Source of the DNA: Acidobacteriota bacterium
GTDB taxonomy: Bacteria; Acidobacteriota; Thermoanaerobaculia; Multivoradales; J023
Reading direction: 5' to 3'
NCBI GenBank assembly: GCA_029263395.1
Contig: JAJCXO010000206.1
Coordinates: 1-64,000, forward strand
Length of the DNA: 64,000 nt
Shown here: in pieces, positions 16,167-24,709 of the stretch
Layout: each line of letters starts with the position of its first letter
Numbering within the stretch: position 1 is the stretch's first letter
Program-made: the position numbers and the translations under genes
The notes under the pieces: generated by a model
Told to the model about the DNA's origin: nothing
The model's database searches: none
Seen by the model: the letters and a program-made list of their open reading frames with translations, nothing else

Positions 16167-16769
16167 TCAACTAGCGTCGGCGGGCTTAGGTGTCAGAGCC
16201 GATAAGATGTCGCGAGGTTTGAACTCATCGAAGCAACGTCGACAACGTGCCTCATAGGATTCAGTGTCGCCAACTTGCACTTGCTCGCCGCCACCAGCGG
16301 TCCGTTGGCTGTAGTGGGCTGGCGCCCCACAACGCACGCAAATCGCATGGACCTTGTCGACGTACTCAGCGGTCGCAAGGATTGCTGGCATCGGACCAAA
16401 AGGCTGCCGCCGGAAGTCTTGATCGAGCCCGGCCACGATGACCCGAACGCCGTGGTCGGCTAAATCGTTGAGTAGATCGGCGAGCCCTTTGTCGAAGAAC
16501 TGAGCCTCGTCGATGCCAACCACCTGCACACCCCAATGCAGCTTCTTTCTGAGCTCTCGGCTATCCACGACAGCTTCGGCATCGAGTTCCCGATTGTCCC
16601 TGGTCACCACCCGTTCGCCTTCATGGCGAGTGTCCACGCCAGGGGTGAAAACCTGCACTCGCTGGCGAGCAATAACGGCACGTCGCATCCGCCGCACCAG
16701 TTCTTCGCTCTTGCCGGAGAACATGCCGCCAGCAATAACCTCGATATGACCGTTTGATCGCTCGTCCAT
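16167..16769 (-). CDS. tdk: Thymidine kinase
   Basis: A 200-residue type II thymidine kinase that phosphorylates thymidine for salvage. Visible are the P-loop GGMFSGKSEEL (residues about 13-23), VGIDEAQFF with the catalytic Glu, the lasso region, and zinc-binding cysteines CVRCG and CRRC. The ATG at 16769 has AGGAGA at the right distance, so the 25 upstream codons are left out. Standalone gene. Confidence 0.96.
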   Translation of the reverse strand: MDERSNGHIEVIAGGMFSGKSEELVRRMRRAVIARQRVQVFTPGVDTRHEGERVVTRDNRELDAEAVVDSRELRKKLHWGVQVVGIDEAQFFDKGLADLLNDLADHGVRVIVAGLDQDFRRQPFGPMPAILATAEYVDKVHAICVRCGAPAHYSQRTAGGGEQVQVGDTESYEARCRRCFDEFKPRDILSALTPKPADAS

Positions 16770-16896
16770 GGGATTCTCCTGCCTGACAACTCGCCACGAC
16801 GCCGATTGCCACACCGGCGCGGCGCGACATCGTATCGCACTCACCGAGCTTTGCCCACGGGCTCGGCACCCGAGGGGTCAATCAATAGACGGCGGG

Positions 16897-17598
16897 TCAG
16901 ACACTACCGGCAAAAAAGGTGTGCAACTTGCTCAGATCCAATTCGGCAATCGAATCAACAACCCGATCGGCAGCCTCCAACTCGGTTGCCGGATAAGTCT
17001 GCGCTACGCCCAAGGTGCTCATGCCACAAGCGGCTGCCGCCGCCAATCCTGCAGGCGAGTCTTCGATCGCGACCACCTCGTGGGGGTGAATGAGGCGCGT
17101 CGGCAAAGGCGGCAGCGCATTCAGATTCTCGAGCCCGCGGCGGTACCCCTCTGGATCGGGCTTACCGACCTCCACATCCTCGGCGGTGACTAGCGTCTTG
17201 AAACGATTGCGTAGACCGAGTTGCTCGAGAGCACCTTCCACCTCATCACGCAGCGCTCCGCTCACCACACCGAGAGTCATACCGCCATCTGACGTTGCGG
17301 TGATCAACTCCGCCGCCCCAGGGAAGGTCGGGAAGCCCTGCTGCCGAATCCGAGCGTGGTAATACGCCGACTTGCGGGCGATCAATCGCGAGACTCGATC
17401 TGGGCTGACCGGACTCCCAGCGGCCTCTAAAACTGCCTGAAAACAACCGCGATCGTCGAACCCTAAATAGTCGGCGTAGTAGCTCTCCGAACTCAGCTCG
17501 ATCTCTTCCTCAGCCAGTACTTTCTGGAAGAGCTCGAGATGGATCGGTTCATCGTCCACCAAGACACCGTTGAAGTCGAACAGAATGGCCCGCAACAT
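16897..17598 (-). CDS. HAD-superfamily hydrolase (beta-phosphoglucomutase/phosphatase-like)
   Basis: A 233-residue HAD subfamily IA protein with motif I FDFNGVLVDDEP (DxN variant), motif II in GVVSGAL, motif III Lys in VEVGKPDPEGY and motif IV in VVAIEDSPAG. The cap is helical. Members are beta-phosphoglucomutases or sugar-phosphate phosphatases. DFNGVL rather than DxDGT at motif I keeps the nucleophile Asp but changes the general-acid Asp to Asn, which would favour non-standard chemistry or weak activity. Start chosen at the ATG 17598, where homology begins. Confidence 0.88.
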   Translation of the reverse strand: MLRAILFDFNGVLVDDEPIHLELFQKVLAEEEIELSSESYYADYLGFDDRGCFQAVLEAAGSPVSPDRVSRLIARKSAYYHARIRQQGFPTFPGAAELITATSDGGMTLGVVSGALRDEVEGALEQLGLRNRFKTLVTAEDVEVGKPDPEGYRRGLENLNALPPLPTRLIHPHEVVAIEDSPAGLAAAAACGMSTLGVAQTYPATELEAADRVVDSIAELDLSKLHTFFAGSV

Positions 17599-17741
17599 CG
17601 TCCGATGATATCGAAACCAGCGCTTCGGAACCGCATCTAAGAGAGTGCTTTCATTGACATTGGCCAAGACATCCCGGTATCTTCCATTAGCGCACATGCC
17701 TCGTCCGTGGAAATGACAGCATCTGAAAGGAGCGAGGATCC

Positions 17742-18140
17742 ATGGCAACCACCGAATCAGTAGCCAACACATCCGAAAACACACCCGAAGTTTTGACGGG
17801 TTCCACTGAGGTTCCGGTCACGGTCACCAAGAAGGCGGCCGATATGGTCAGAATCACCAAAGAACAGGAAGGTATCGACCCGTCCTACGGGCTGCGCATC
17901 GCCGTACGCGGCGGCGGCTGTAGCGGGTTCGAGTACGCCCTCGACTTTGAAGAAGACGTGAGAGACAACGATCTGGTCTACGAGCAGGCGGGCCTCAAGG
18001 TTATCGTCGACCCGGTCAGCGCCCGCTACTTGGCGGGTACCGAAATCGACTACTCGCTCGGGATGAGCGGTGCTGGGTTCAAGTTCAACAACCCCAACGC
18101 TATCGGCACCTGCGGCTGCGGCTCGTCGTTCACTGTCTAG
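17742..18140 (+). CDS. erpA: Iron-sulfur cluster insertion protein (ErpA/IscA family)
   Basis: This 132-residue A-type carrier transfers Fe-S clusters to apoproteins. The three conserved cysteines are present: GGGCSGF near residue 65 and TCGCGSSF at the end. An N-terminal extension of about 24 residues rich in Thr and Glu precedes the fold. AAAGGAG lies about 10 bases before the ATG. It is convergent with the YgfZ-like gene, another Fe-S maintenance factor. Confidence 0.95.
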   Translation: MATTESVANTSENTPEVLTGSTEVPVTVTKKAADMVRITKEQEGIDPSYGLRIAVRGGGCSGFEYALDFEEDVRDNDLVYEQAGLKVIVDPVSARYLAGTEIDYSLGMSGAGFKFNNPNAIGTCGCGSSFTV

Positions 18141-18277
18141 ACAGCACTCGACTAAAACGGGCCAGCCTAAACAAGGCTCCCACCAACGCATCATCGATAG
18201 GTCGAAGAGGGTTTCCCTTTTTGGCCTATTGTGATTCTTGGCCGGCGGGCGTGCTGGGTTGAGACCGGCCCCGGAAT

Positions 18278-19396
18278 CTAGGCGTCGAAGGGTAACTCTA
18301 CGATCCGGGCGCTACCACCACCTTCGACCTCGATATCGGCACCCACCGCTGCCCTTTGGTGAAGGATAGACAGGCCAATACACTGGCCGTTCGAGGTTTC
18401 GACGACGCTCGTCACCACGCCGGATTGACGGCCTTCGCTCAGCAGCGGCTTCCCGACCAGATCGGTTGCTGCCATCGACGCTTCATCATCGAATACGAGC
18501 CCTCTTAAATGACGGTTGACGCCACCACGGTAGTGGATCCGCGCCACAACCTCCTGCCCGAGGTAACAGCCTTTGGTATAGCTCACTCCCTGGTCTTCGA
18601 GGCCAGTCTCCTGCGGAAAGTTCTCTGGGCCAAAATCGACGCCGAACAACGGGCGACCGGCTTCGACCCGCAACCGTTCGTATGCTCGATAGCCAGCCGG
18701 TGTCGCACCAGCTTGTATCAACGCGTCGAACACCGCGGGGGCGTCCGCCGAGTCTGTCCACAGGGTCCACGCTTCGGACCGTGCTCCAGGTCCATGCAAT
18801 GGCTGGCGCACCAAGCGGACACCGCAGCCACTGAAGGTGGTTTCGAGGTGCTCGTAATCGCCTGACGGCAACCCGTCGAGACCCAACACCGACTTGGTCT
18901 CGGGCCCGATCAAGGTCAAGGGCACACGATCTTCGAGGGGCTGGATCTCCACCCGGTCGACGATCACATACTTTCTCAAGTGGGCCGAGATCTCAGCACC
19001 GAGGCCCGAAGGTAGCTCGATCCACAGACGATCCTCGAGCGCCAGGACCGTCAGATCTGCCATCACCCGCCCCTTGACCGTCGTCACGAATCCGTAGACA
19101 CCTTGCCCAGACTCGAGGCTTTTGACATCGCACGTCACCAGGCCGTTGAGAAACCGTCCTCGATCCTCGCCGGTCATCTCAATCCGCGATATCCACGACC
19201 GATCGACCACTGCGCAGCCTTCACGCATCGCGCTAGCCTCCGCATCGACATCACCATACTCAGCCGGCACGTCGACACCTAGATAGGGAGCGAGGCGAGC
19301 TCCGAGATCCACGTGTACATCAGCCAACGGAGTGACGGTTTGGTCGGAAGGTCCATCCACAACATCCATATCGGGTGACTCTTGATTGGTGCTCAT
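18278..19396 (-). CDS. ygfZ: YgfZ/GcvT-domain folate-binding protein (Fe-S repair)
   Basis: A 372-residue GcvT-fold protein with the YgfZ signature K-G-C-Y-x-G-Q-E (KGCYLGQEVVARIHYRGG, near residue 262). YgfZ binds tetrahydrofolate and supports assembly or repair of Fe-S enzymes such as MiaB. The ATG at 19396 sits 8 bases after AGGA; an upstream GTG is less likely. Its convergent placement with erpA suits a shared Fe-S role. Confidence 0.92.
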   Translation of the reverse strand: MSTNQESPDMDVVDGPSDQTVTPLADVHVDLGARLAPYLGVDVPAEYGDVDAEASAMREGCAVVDRSWISRIEMTGEDRGRFLNGLVTCDVKSLESGQGVYGFVTTVKGRVMADLTVLALEDRLWIELPSGLGAEISAHLRKYVIVDRVEIQPLEDRVPLTLIGPETKSVLGLDGLPSGDYEHLETTFSGCGVRLVRQPLHGPGARSEAWTLWTDSADAPAVFDALIQAGATPAGYRAYERLRVEAGRPLFGVDFGPENFPQETGLEDQGVSYTKGCYLGQEVVARIHYRGGVNRHLRGLVFDDEASMAATDLVGKPLLSEGRQSGVVTSVVETSNGQCIGLSILHQRAAVGADIEVEGGGSARIVELPFDA

Positions 19397-19432
19397 CACG
19401 TCATCCTAACAAGCTAGGAACGATAAGATTGG

Positions 19433-20329
19433 ATGATGGAAGGTCAACACTCATTTGTTCTCGACAGTAACCCAAACGCTGGCGGCCCGAACGCTGGCGG
19501 CAGCACACGCAAAATCTACGGCATCGCTCAGTGGTCGACATCCAAGGCGCCCTCGATGTCTGGCTCGGGCCGACCCACAGCCGTGATCTGTCACGGCTTC
19601 AAAGGCTTCATGGAATGGGGCTTCTTCCCACCGCTCGCCGAGCTGTTGGCGGAACGTGGCTTCACCGTCATCCGGTTCAATTATTCGGGCAGCGGCATGA
19701 TGCCCGGCGACGAGCTCGTCACTGACCCGGACGCTTTTCGTTCCAACACCTTCAGCCAAGAGCTTGAGGAGACACTGCAGGTACTGCGCGCCGCGGGCCA
19801 TGAGATAGCACCCGGGCAAGTCGATCGCGAGCGTATCGCCCTCATCGGGCATAGCCGAGGCGGCGGCGCTTCACTGCTGGCAGCGGCCCATCCCGAATGG
19901 CGAGATCAACTGCGGGCACTGGTCACCTGGGCCGGCGTCGGCACCTTTGAGCGTTTCGACGAAACCGCAAAAGACCCTTGGCGACACAATGGAGCGATAC
20001 CGATCAGCAATGCTCGCACCGGCCAAGAACTCGAGCTCGGTATCGAACTCTTGACAGACCTCGAACAGAACAGCGCTGCGTTGGACCTAAAGCCTGCCGC
20101 AGCCGAGCGTCAGGCGCCCTGGCTGATCGTGCACGGCTCCGGTGACGCGACTGTGCCAGTGACCGAGGCTCAACAGCTGGATCGTGCCGCCAGGGCACCT
20201 CGAGAGCTACTGGTTGTCGAGGGTGCAGACCACACGTTCGGAGCTCGACACCCGTTTGCCGGGCCAACACCAGATCTCATCGCGGCGATGAATGCCACCC
20301 AGAGCTGGTTGCGGCGACATCTCGAGTAG
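19433..20329 (+). CDS. Alpha/beta hydrolase (dienelactone-hydrolase-like)
   Basis: A 298-residue serine hydrolase with an intact triad: nucleophile elbow GHSRGGG near residue 140, acid in GSGDATVP and histidine in GADHTFG. ICHGFKGFMEWG forms the oxyanion region. No signal peptide is visible, so it is probably cytoplasmic. The N-terminus contains a small tandem repeat (NAGGPNAGG, 12-bp units). The substrate cannot be inferred. Confidence 0.88.
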   Translation: MMEGQHSFVLDSNPNAGGPNAGGSTRKIYGIAQWSTSKAPSMSGSGRPTAVICHGFKGFMEWGFFPPLAELLAERGFTVIRFNYSGSGMMPGDELVTDPDAFRSNTFSQELEETLQVLRAAGHEIAPGQVDRERIALIGHSRGGGASLLAAAHPEWRDQLRALVTWAGVGTFERFDETAKDPWRHNGAIPISNARTGQELELGIELLTDLEQNSAALDLKPAAAERQAPWLIVHGSGDATVPVTEAQQLDRAARAPRELLVVEGADHTFGARHPFAGPTPDLIAAMNATQSWLRRHLE

Positions 20330-20366
20330 CACCGCCGAGGGGCGGCGCTGTCACAAACCAGCGCGC

Positions 20367-20397
20367 CGAGAGAATCGCCCAAGGGTCGATTCTCTCG
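20367..20397. terminator. Bidirectional hairpin between convergent genes
   Basis: GAGAGAATCG (20368-20377) and CGATTCTCTC (20387-20396) pair perfectly, extended by one more pair at the base, with a 9-nt loop. It lies between the converging hydrolase and dodecin genes, which fits a terminator serving both strands. Confidence 0.75.
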
Positions 20398-20415
20398 CGG
20401 CTGTGTTGGAGAGAC

Positions 20416-20616
20416 CTACTTGAGGATGAAGGTCACCTTCATGTTGACCCGCCACTCGACGATCTTGCCACCCTCGACCACAACACTCTCTTCTTGCACC
20501 CAAGCGCCAGTGATGCCCTTGAGCGTCTTACTCGCACGGGCAATACCCTTCTCCATTGCGTCGTGGAAGCTCTTCTTCGAACCGGCAGTGATCTCAGTAA
20601 CTTTGGCTACAGCCAT
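20416..20616 (-). CDS. Dodecin (flavin-storage protein)
   Basis: Dodecin is a 65-70-residue protein forming hollow dodecamers that bind flavins. This 66-residue product shows the whole family pattern: VAKVTEITAGSKKSF, the helix AMEKGIARASKTL, and the flavin-stacking Trp in VEWRVNMKVTF. Short standalone gene ended by the hairpin at 20367-20397. Confidence 0.96.
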   Translation of the reverse strand: MAVAKVTEITAGSKKSFHDAMEKGIARASKTLKGITGAWVQEESVVVEGGKIVEWRVNMKVTFILK

Positions 20617-20636
20617 GATTGGCTCCTTTCAAAAAT

Positions 20637-20834
20637 TTATGACTTGGCGACAACGGAGGTTGCCACCCCAAAAAACTGACGAATCGCGCAAAAGCAGCCG
20701 CCCCGGCACTCGAGCCCGCAGCTCTGACAGCGATTGATGCGATCCGCAATTCTCTCAGACGCTAACAGAGAAGCAAGTCGGGTGCCAACGCAATCTCGGC
20801 ACCGCCAGGCCGTTTCTCGCCTGACAGGCGTCAT
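20637..20834 (-). CDS. Small cysteine-rich protein, possible zinc ribbon
   Basis: The 65-residue frame encodes two CxxC pairs (CRDC and CQSC), 20 residues apart, plus three further cysteines (GLECRGGCFC). AGGA precedes the ATG by 4 bases. It lies between dodecin and a HAD phosphatase on the same strand in an otherwise empty 280-bp gap. It resembles a small zinc-binding protein but no family is recognised, and a chance frame cannot be excluded. Confidence 0.35.
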   Translation of the reverse strand: MTPVRRETAWRCRDCVGTRLASLLASERIADRINRCQSCGLECRGGCFCAIRQFFGVATSVVAKS

Positions 20835-20897
20835 TCAATCCTGGGATTTCTACCCACACTGGTAGGAATTCCCTGACAACCGAGAAGAGGCCAACCT

Positions 20898-21584
20898 TCA
20901 GCTAACGAAGTCTTCGATCTCGCTTGCAGCCTGTGCCAGATCAGGAAACACCCATTCGGCTCCGGCCGCGTGCAAACGCTCCGCATCCGTAAACCCGGTG
21001 GTGACCGCCATCGACCGTACCCCTGCCGCCAAGGCACAGTCGACGTCGAGTTCGGTGTCACCCACGATCAGGGTCCGTTGAGGCTCGAACTCGCGACCAC
21101 ACAGCTTGGCGGCTCGCGCTTGCGCCACAGGTACCAAATCGCGACGGTTGATCCCGTCGTCGCCGAAAGCTCCAACAGCGAAGTAACGGTTGAGGCTGAA
21201 GCGTCCAAGCTTGATCTTGGCGCCGCCCTGCCAGTTGCCAGTCAGCAACCCAACCAACACATCGTCGCGTGCGGACAGTCGCCCCAGAAGATCCTTGACA
21301 CCGGGCAGCAGACGCATCTGCTCACGCCGCAACCCACGCTCGAGATTGCCCAAGTAGATGCTTCGCATCGCCGCCAGCTTGGGTACGATCTCGGATTCCT
21401 CCCGCCCGGTAGCACCAACCAAATCGATCACAATCCGTGGATCGGTCTTACCCGAGAAACTGTAACCATCCAGCTTTCGATAGTTACCGAAAACTTGCGC
21501 CATCGCATCGACGAAAAGTGGCCCAACCTGAGGGCCACAGCGCAACAGCGTTCCGTCGATATCGAAAAGAATGAGGTGATTCAA
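20898..21584 (-). CDS. HAD-superfamily phosphatase (phosphoglycolate-phosphatase-like)
   Basis: A 228-residue HAD hydrolase with motif I FDIDGTLL at residue 6, motif II Thr in GLLTGNW, and motif IV VGDTELDVDCA. The pattern is closest to phosphoglycolate phosphatase or related haloacid phosphatases. The start codon overlaps the stop of the enoyl-CoA hydratase gene (ATGA), so the two are translationally coupled. Confidence 0.88.
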   Translation of the reverse strand: MNHLILFDIDGTLLRCGPQVGPLFVDAMAQVFGNYRKLDGYSFSGKTDPRIVIDLVGATGREESEIVPKLAAMRSIYLGNLERGLRREQMRLLPGVKDLLGRLSARDDVLVGLLTGNWQGGAKIKLGRFSLNRYFAVGAFGDDGINRRDLVPVAQARAAKLCGREFEPQRTLIVGDTELDVDCALAAGVRSMAVTTGFTDAERLHAAGAEWVFPDLAQAASEIEDFVS

Positions 21585-22378
21585 CGCCAGCTCGGAGGTT
21601 TCTTGGTGTCGAGAAACGTGGCGATGCCGTGTTTACAGTCGGCGGTAGCGCGAGACGCGGCGTTGACTTCAGCAGCAAGGGCCATCGCGTCCTCCAATGG
21701 GCGCCCCATGGACTCGAGCAACAAGGCTTTGGTTCGAGCGATCGATTCCGAGCTCGAGCGCTTCAGGATCCCCGTGACTAGTTCAGTGGATGCTTCGACC
21801 AACATCTCCTCCGCCACTACTCGGTTGACCAAACCGATCTCGAGAGCCCGTTCGGCGTCCATGAACTGCGGATCCAACAGCAATTCACGCAGGTCGCGTC
21901 CCTTGACCCGCAAGGGTAAGTACGTCGCGACCAAAGCCGCTACAAAACCGATCCGGACTTCGCTATACATGAATCGCGCACTGTCCGTGGCGACCACATA
22001 GTCATGCGCGGTTGCCAACCCGCAACCACCCGCAACGCACGAGCCATGCACCATCGCGACGGTCAGCGCTTCCTGTTTCAGGATGGAAGCAAAGAGCCTA
22101 CGTAGCGCTTCGGAATCTCGCCGATTTTCTGCTTCCCCCGCATCCTTCAGACTCTTGAGGTGATCAAGATCTGCTCCGGCCGAAAAGTGTTTGCCGGCGC
22201 CGCGCAACAGTACCGCTCGGACACCCTCGGCTCGCAGAGGACGGCTGTACAGGTCCGTCAACTCCGCAATCATCGCTGGCGAGAGAGCATTGGCCTTGCG
22301 AGGGTTGTCGAGGGTCACCCAAAGCAGATCTTCTTCGCGACGCAGACCAAGAGCTTTGACGGGCGGATCGCTGGACAT
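21581..22378 (-). CDS. Enoyl-CoA hydratase/isomerase family protein
   Basis: A 265-residue crotonase-fold protein. The CoA-binding and oxyanion-hole segments are clear: GKHFSAGADLDHLKSL and HGSCVAGGCGLATAHDYVVA. The second catalytic Glu position falls in FMYSEVRIGF (Glu retained). Next to an HMG-CoA-lyase-like gene, divergent from it, and 9 kb from an acyl-CoA carboxylase subunit, it could be a methylglutaconyl-CoA hydratase, but the family is broad. The ATG at 22378 is preferred over an upstream TTG. Confidence 0.88.
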   Translation of the reverse strand: MSSDPPVKALGLRREEDLLWVTLDNPRKANALSPAMIAELTDLYSRPLRAEGVRAVLLRGAGKHFSAGADLDHLKSLKDAGEAENRRDSEALRRLFASILKQEALTVAMVHGSCVAGGCGLATAHDYVVATDSARFMYSEVRIGFVAALVATYLPLRVKGRDLRELLLDPQFMDAERALEIGLVNRVVAEEMLVEASTELVTGILKRSSSESIARTKALLLESMGRPLEDAMALAAEVNAASRATADCKHGIATFLDTKKPPSWR

Positions 22379-22519
22379 CTGGGTTCCGTTCGGCGGCAAA
22401 TCAGGTGGCAAACTAGAGCGGTAGGTGGGGCCGAGACGATGGCTATCCTACATCACTCAACTTGAGGGGTATATGATTCTTGACTGCCTACCGCCGGACT
22501 CGACGAACGAGGAAATACC

Positions 22520-23518
22520 ATGGAATCAAAGACCATCAATGGGTCAGACGCGACGAGCGAGCCAGCCCTAAAACCCGACGTCAAAATTTGCGACGTCACC
22601 CTACGGGACGGCATGCAGGTACTCAACCGTAATGCGCTGATCCCACTCAAGATGCGGCTGAGGTTGGCCGAGTCCTTGCTCCGAGCCCGGCTCCCCTACA
22701 TCGAGGTCGGATCGTTCGTGAACCCTCGCATGGTCTCGGCGATGCAAGACACGCCGGAGCTCTTCGCCAACCTCCACCCTGCCAGCGATCAACAGCTGGC
22801 GGCGCTGGTGCCAAAGCTCAAGTACTACGAGCAGCTCAAGCAAACTCCGGGCGTGGACACCGTTGCGCTCTTCATCTCCGCGTCCGAGAGCTACTCCATT
22901 GCCAACACTCGTATGACCCGTTCCGAAGCGGTCAAGAACGCCCGTGAGGTCGCCCTGGCCGCCAAGCAAGACGGTTACCGCGTGCGGGCCTACTTGTCCT
23001 ACGCCTTCCGCGAAATGATCACCTCTCCAGGCGCGATGCCATCGGATACCGTCGAAGAGCTCTGCGAAGCCTTGCTCGAAATGGGCTGTGAGAGCGTCGC
23101 GTTGTCTGACACCGATGGCCGGTCTACCCCTCAGGACGTCGAGCGCATCCTTCGTCATGTCGGCTCGACCATGGGGCTAGATCACATGGGGGTTCACCTC
23201 CATGACCTCCACGGTCTCGGACTCGTCAACTCGCTGATTGCCTACCAACTCGGCATCCGCACCTTCGATTGCTCGATCGGCGGGCTCGGCGGCAACAAGA
23301 TCGTCGAGAACTCGGTCGGCAACGTCGCCACCGAAGAGCTGGTCAACATGTTCCGTGGCATGGGCGTCGAAACCGGCATCGACTTCCGGTACCTGCTCCG
23401 TGCCGGACGGATCGTCGTCGACATGGCGCAATATGTTGGCGACCCCGCGCCACCAAGCCGCATCCTCGCCGACCGTCTGAACTTCAACGAGAGCCCGCAA
23501 CGCGTCGCAATGGTCTGA
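22520..23518 (+). CDS. HMG-CoA lyase-like (HMGL/DRE-TIM family) protein
   Basis: A 332-residue DRE-TIM enzyme: VTLRDGMQ at the N-terminus, metal-binding HLHD, and GLGGNKIVENSVGNVATEELVNMF. True HMG-CoA lyases have GLGG-C-PY with a catalytic Cys; here that position is Asn. The remainder of the signature (S-x-GN-x-ATE) is kept. It may cleave a related 3-hydroxyacyl-CoA or work by a Cys-independent route. GAGGAAA precedes the ATG by 4 bases. Divergent from the hydratase gene with 141 bp between starts, suggesting joint control of branched-chain acyl-CoA catabolism. Confidence 0.85.
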   Translation: MESKTINGSDATSEPALKPDVKICDVTLRDGMQVLNRNALIPLKMRLRLAESLLRARLPYIEVGSFVNPRMVSAMQDTPELFANLHPASDQQLAALVPKLKYYEQLKQTPGVDTVALFISASESYSIANTRMTRSEAVKNAREVALAAKQDGYRVRAYLSYAFREMITSPGAMPSDTVEELCEALLEMGCESVALSDTDGRSTPQDVERILRHVGSTMGLDHMGVHLHDLHGLGLVNSLIAYQLGIRTFDCSIGGLGGNKIVENSVGNVATEELVNMFRGMGVETGIDFRYLLRAGRIVVDMAQYVGDPAPPSRILADRLNFNESPQRVAMV

Positions 23519-23642
23519 GCTGACCGCCTGCGGGAGCGTCCCGACAAACAGAGAGCCGTACGCTCTCTTCGTCGCCCCTTGCCCTGAGCGCTTGGATGTC
23601 GACGACTGGGACTCCTTGCCTGGACACTCTTTGCCTGGACAC

Positions 23643-23671
23643 TTGACAGTGACATAGTCATTCTGTAATTT
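23643..23671 (+). promoter_or_regulatory. Sigma-70 promoter upstream of the cysteine-rich secreted protein
   Basis: TTGACA (23643-23648), a 17-bp spacer and TAATTT (23666-23671) form a near-consensus promoter in an AT-rich patch. Expected start near 23678 gives a leader of about 140 nt before the ATG at 23820. The 80 bp before it carry a duplicated 15-bp unit containing TTGCCTGGACAC. Apart from these elements the 301-bp gap 23519-23819 shows nothing. Confidence 0.7.
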
Positions 23672-23819
23672 AACTTACTAGATATATTGTCGCTGATTCC
23701 CTTCAGAGATTCGTGCTGTCGTGTCGACTCGATAGCAGCAGGAAGACGTGTCTCTCGATTGATCAGAACCCGAATCGAGGCCACACCTGTCAAAAAACAG
23801 CAACAAGGAGACTTGGAAA

Positions 23820-24347
23820 ATGTTTAGAACAGCACTTTGCTTTACATTCGCAGCGGCTTTGTTGGCCGGATCCAGTCACGCCAATGGAACAACCGACGGC
23901 TCGGCAGGAGACACTACGCCTACGACAGCCGAGGAGCAAATCACAGAGCTCCGCTCGCTGGGGCGCCATGCAGAGGCGGACAAAGTAGCCACCGATGCTG
24001 GCATCACCGTCTACCGTTCCGAAACGGAATTTGGGCTGCCGCGATCATTCAAAGAGACGATGGACGCTGGGGATGACCCCTTCGTGCCAGGCTGTGTCTG
24101 CTGCTACGAAGATCGTGCCTGTTCTATTATCGAGGGACGCAGCGTCGACGAGTGTTACCCCGGCGGAGATGGTGGCGATGATCTGAGTGAAAATATCGCC
24201 GGAACCACTTGCAAGCAGGGTGTTGCTTGCGCCAAACGCAAACGATACAAATGCAGTGACCTGGTCCGGGGTTCAGTATGCCGGTTGAAGAGCATTACCT
24301 GCTGTGGTGTCCAGACCACGTCTGGATACTGCGAGGTGACGCCATAA
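23820..24347 (+). CDS. Secreted cysteine-rich protein, unknown family
   Basis: A 175-residue exported protein: signal peptide at 1-22 (FTFAAALLAGSSHA) with a likely cut after SHA. The N-terminal half of the mature part is helical with charged residues. Residues about 84-175 hold 13 cysteines, including CVCC and CC pairs, so it should be disulfide-stabilised outside the cytoplasm. AAGGAG is about 9 bases before the ATG. It has its own promoter (23643) and terminator hairpin (24395). I recognise no family; a toxin-like or natural-product-like role is speculation. Confidence 0.8.
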   Translation: MFRTALCFTFAAALLAGSSHANGTTDGSAGDTTPTTAEEQITELRSLGRHAEADKVATDAGITVYRSETEFGLPRSFKETMDAGDDPFVPGCVCCYEDRACSIIEGRSVDECYPGGDGGDDLSENIAGTTCKQGVACAKRKRYKCSDLVRGSVCRLKSITCCGVQTTSGYCEVTP

Positions 24348-24394
24348 CAGCACTCTTTGATTCCCTTTCGGAGAGTCCTGCTCGAAACCCTCTC

Positions 24395-24419
24395 AGCCGT
24401 GCAGTCACGCTGCACGGCT
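24395..24419 (+). terminator. Hairpin terminator after the cysteine-rich gene
   Basis: AGCCGTGCAG (24395-24404) and CTGCACGGCT (24410-24419) pair over 10 bp with a 5-nt loop, followed by a short run of T. It lies 48 bp after the stop codon. Confidence 0.8.
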
Positions 24420-24429
24420 TTGCGCCGCT

Positions 24430-24541
24430 TGCGGCATCGGGGACGATGCCGACCGACCGACGCAGGAAGCCGCGGCCGTCGCAGAGCAGATCGCTGCTGG
24501 CACTGGCCGCGATGCGCTCTTTGACGCTCGATGCGGTTGGC
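24430..24541 (-). pseudogene. Orphan fragment of an Rhs core sequence
   Basis: Read leftwards, this stretch encodes ASASSDLLCDGRGFLRRS and then VGIVPDAASG, nearly identical to residues encoded at about 26050-26160 within the large Rhs gene (DLLYDGRGFLRRSTGIVPDAASG). Similarity stops sharply after DAASG, where the intact protein continues into its GFESGDTS segment. It has no start and no continuation. It is a displaced or leftover piece of an Rhs gene. The remainder of the gap (24542-24709) shows nothing recognisable. Confidence 0.75.
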
Positions 24542-24709
24542 TAAATTGATCTCAACGGGAGAGGTTATATTTTGTCGATTTTGGCATGACTACCTGTCAC
24601 ACATAGAAGCACGTATCACGATGTCGAAACGCGCGTCACCGCGGAAACCTAGGCGCCAAACTAGCCGCAGCTACCCGATGATGGACGCGGCACTTCGGGT
24701 CGGATCTTC

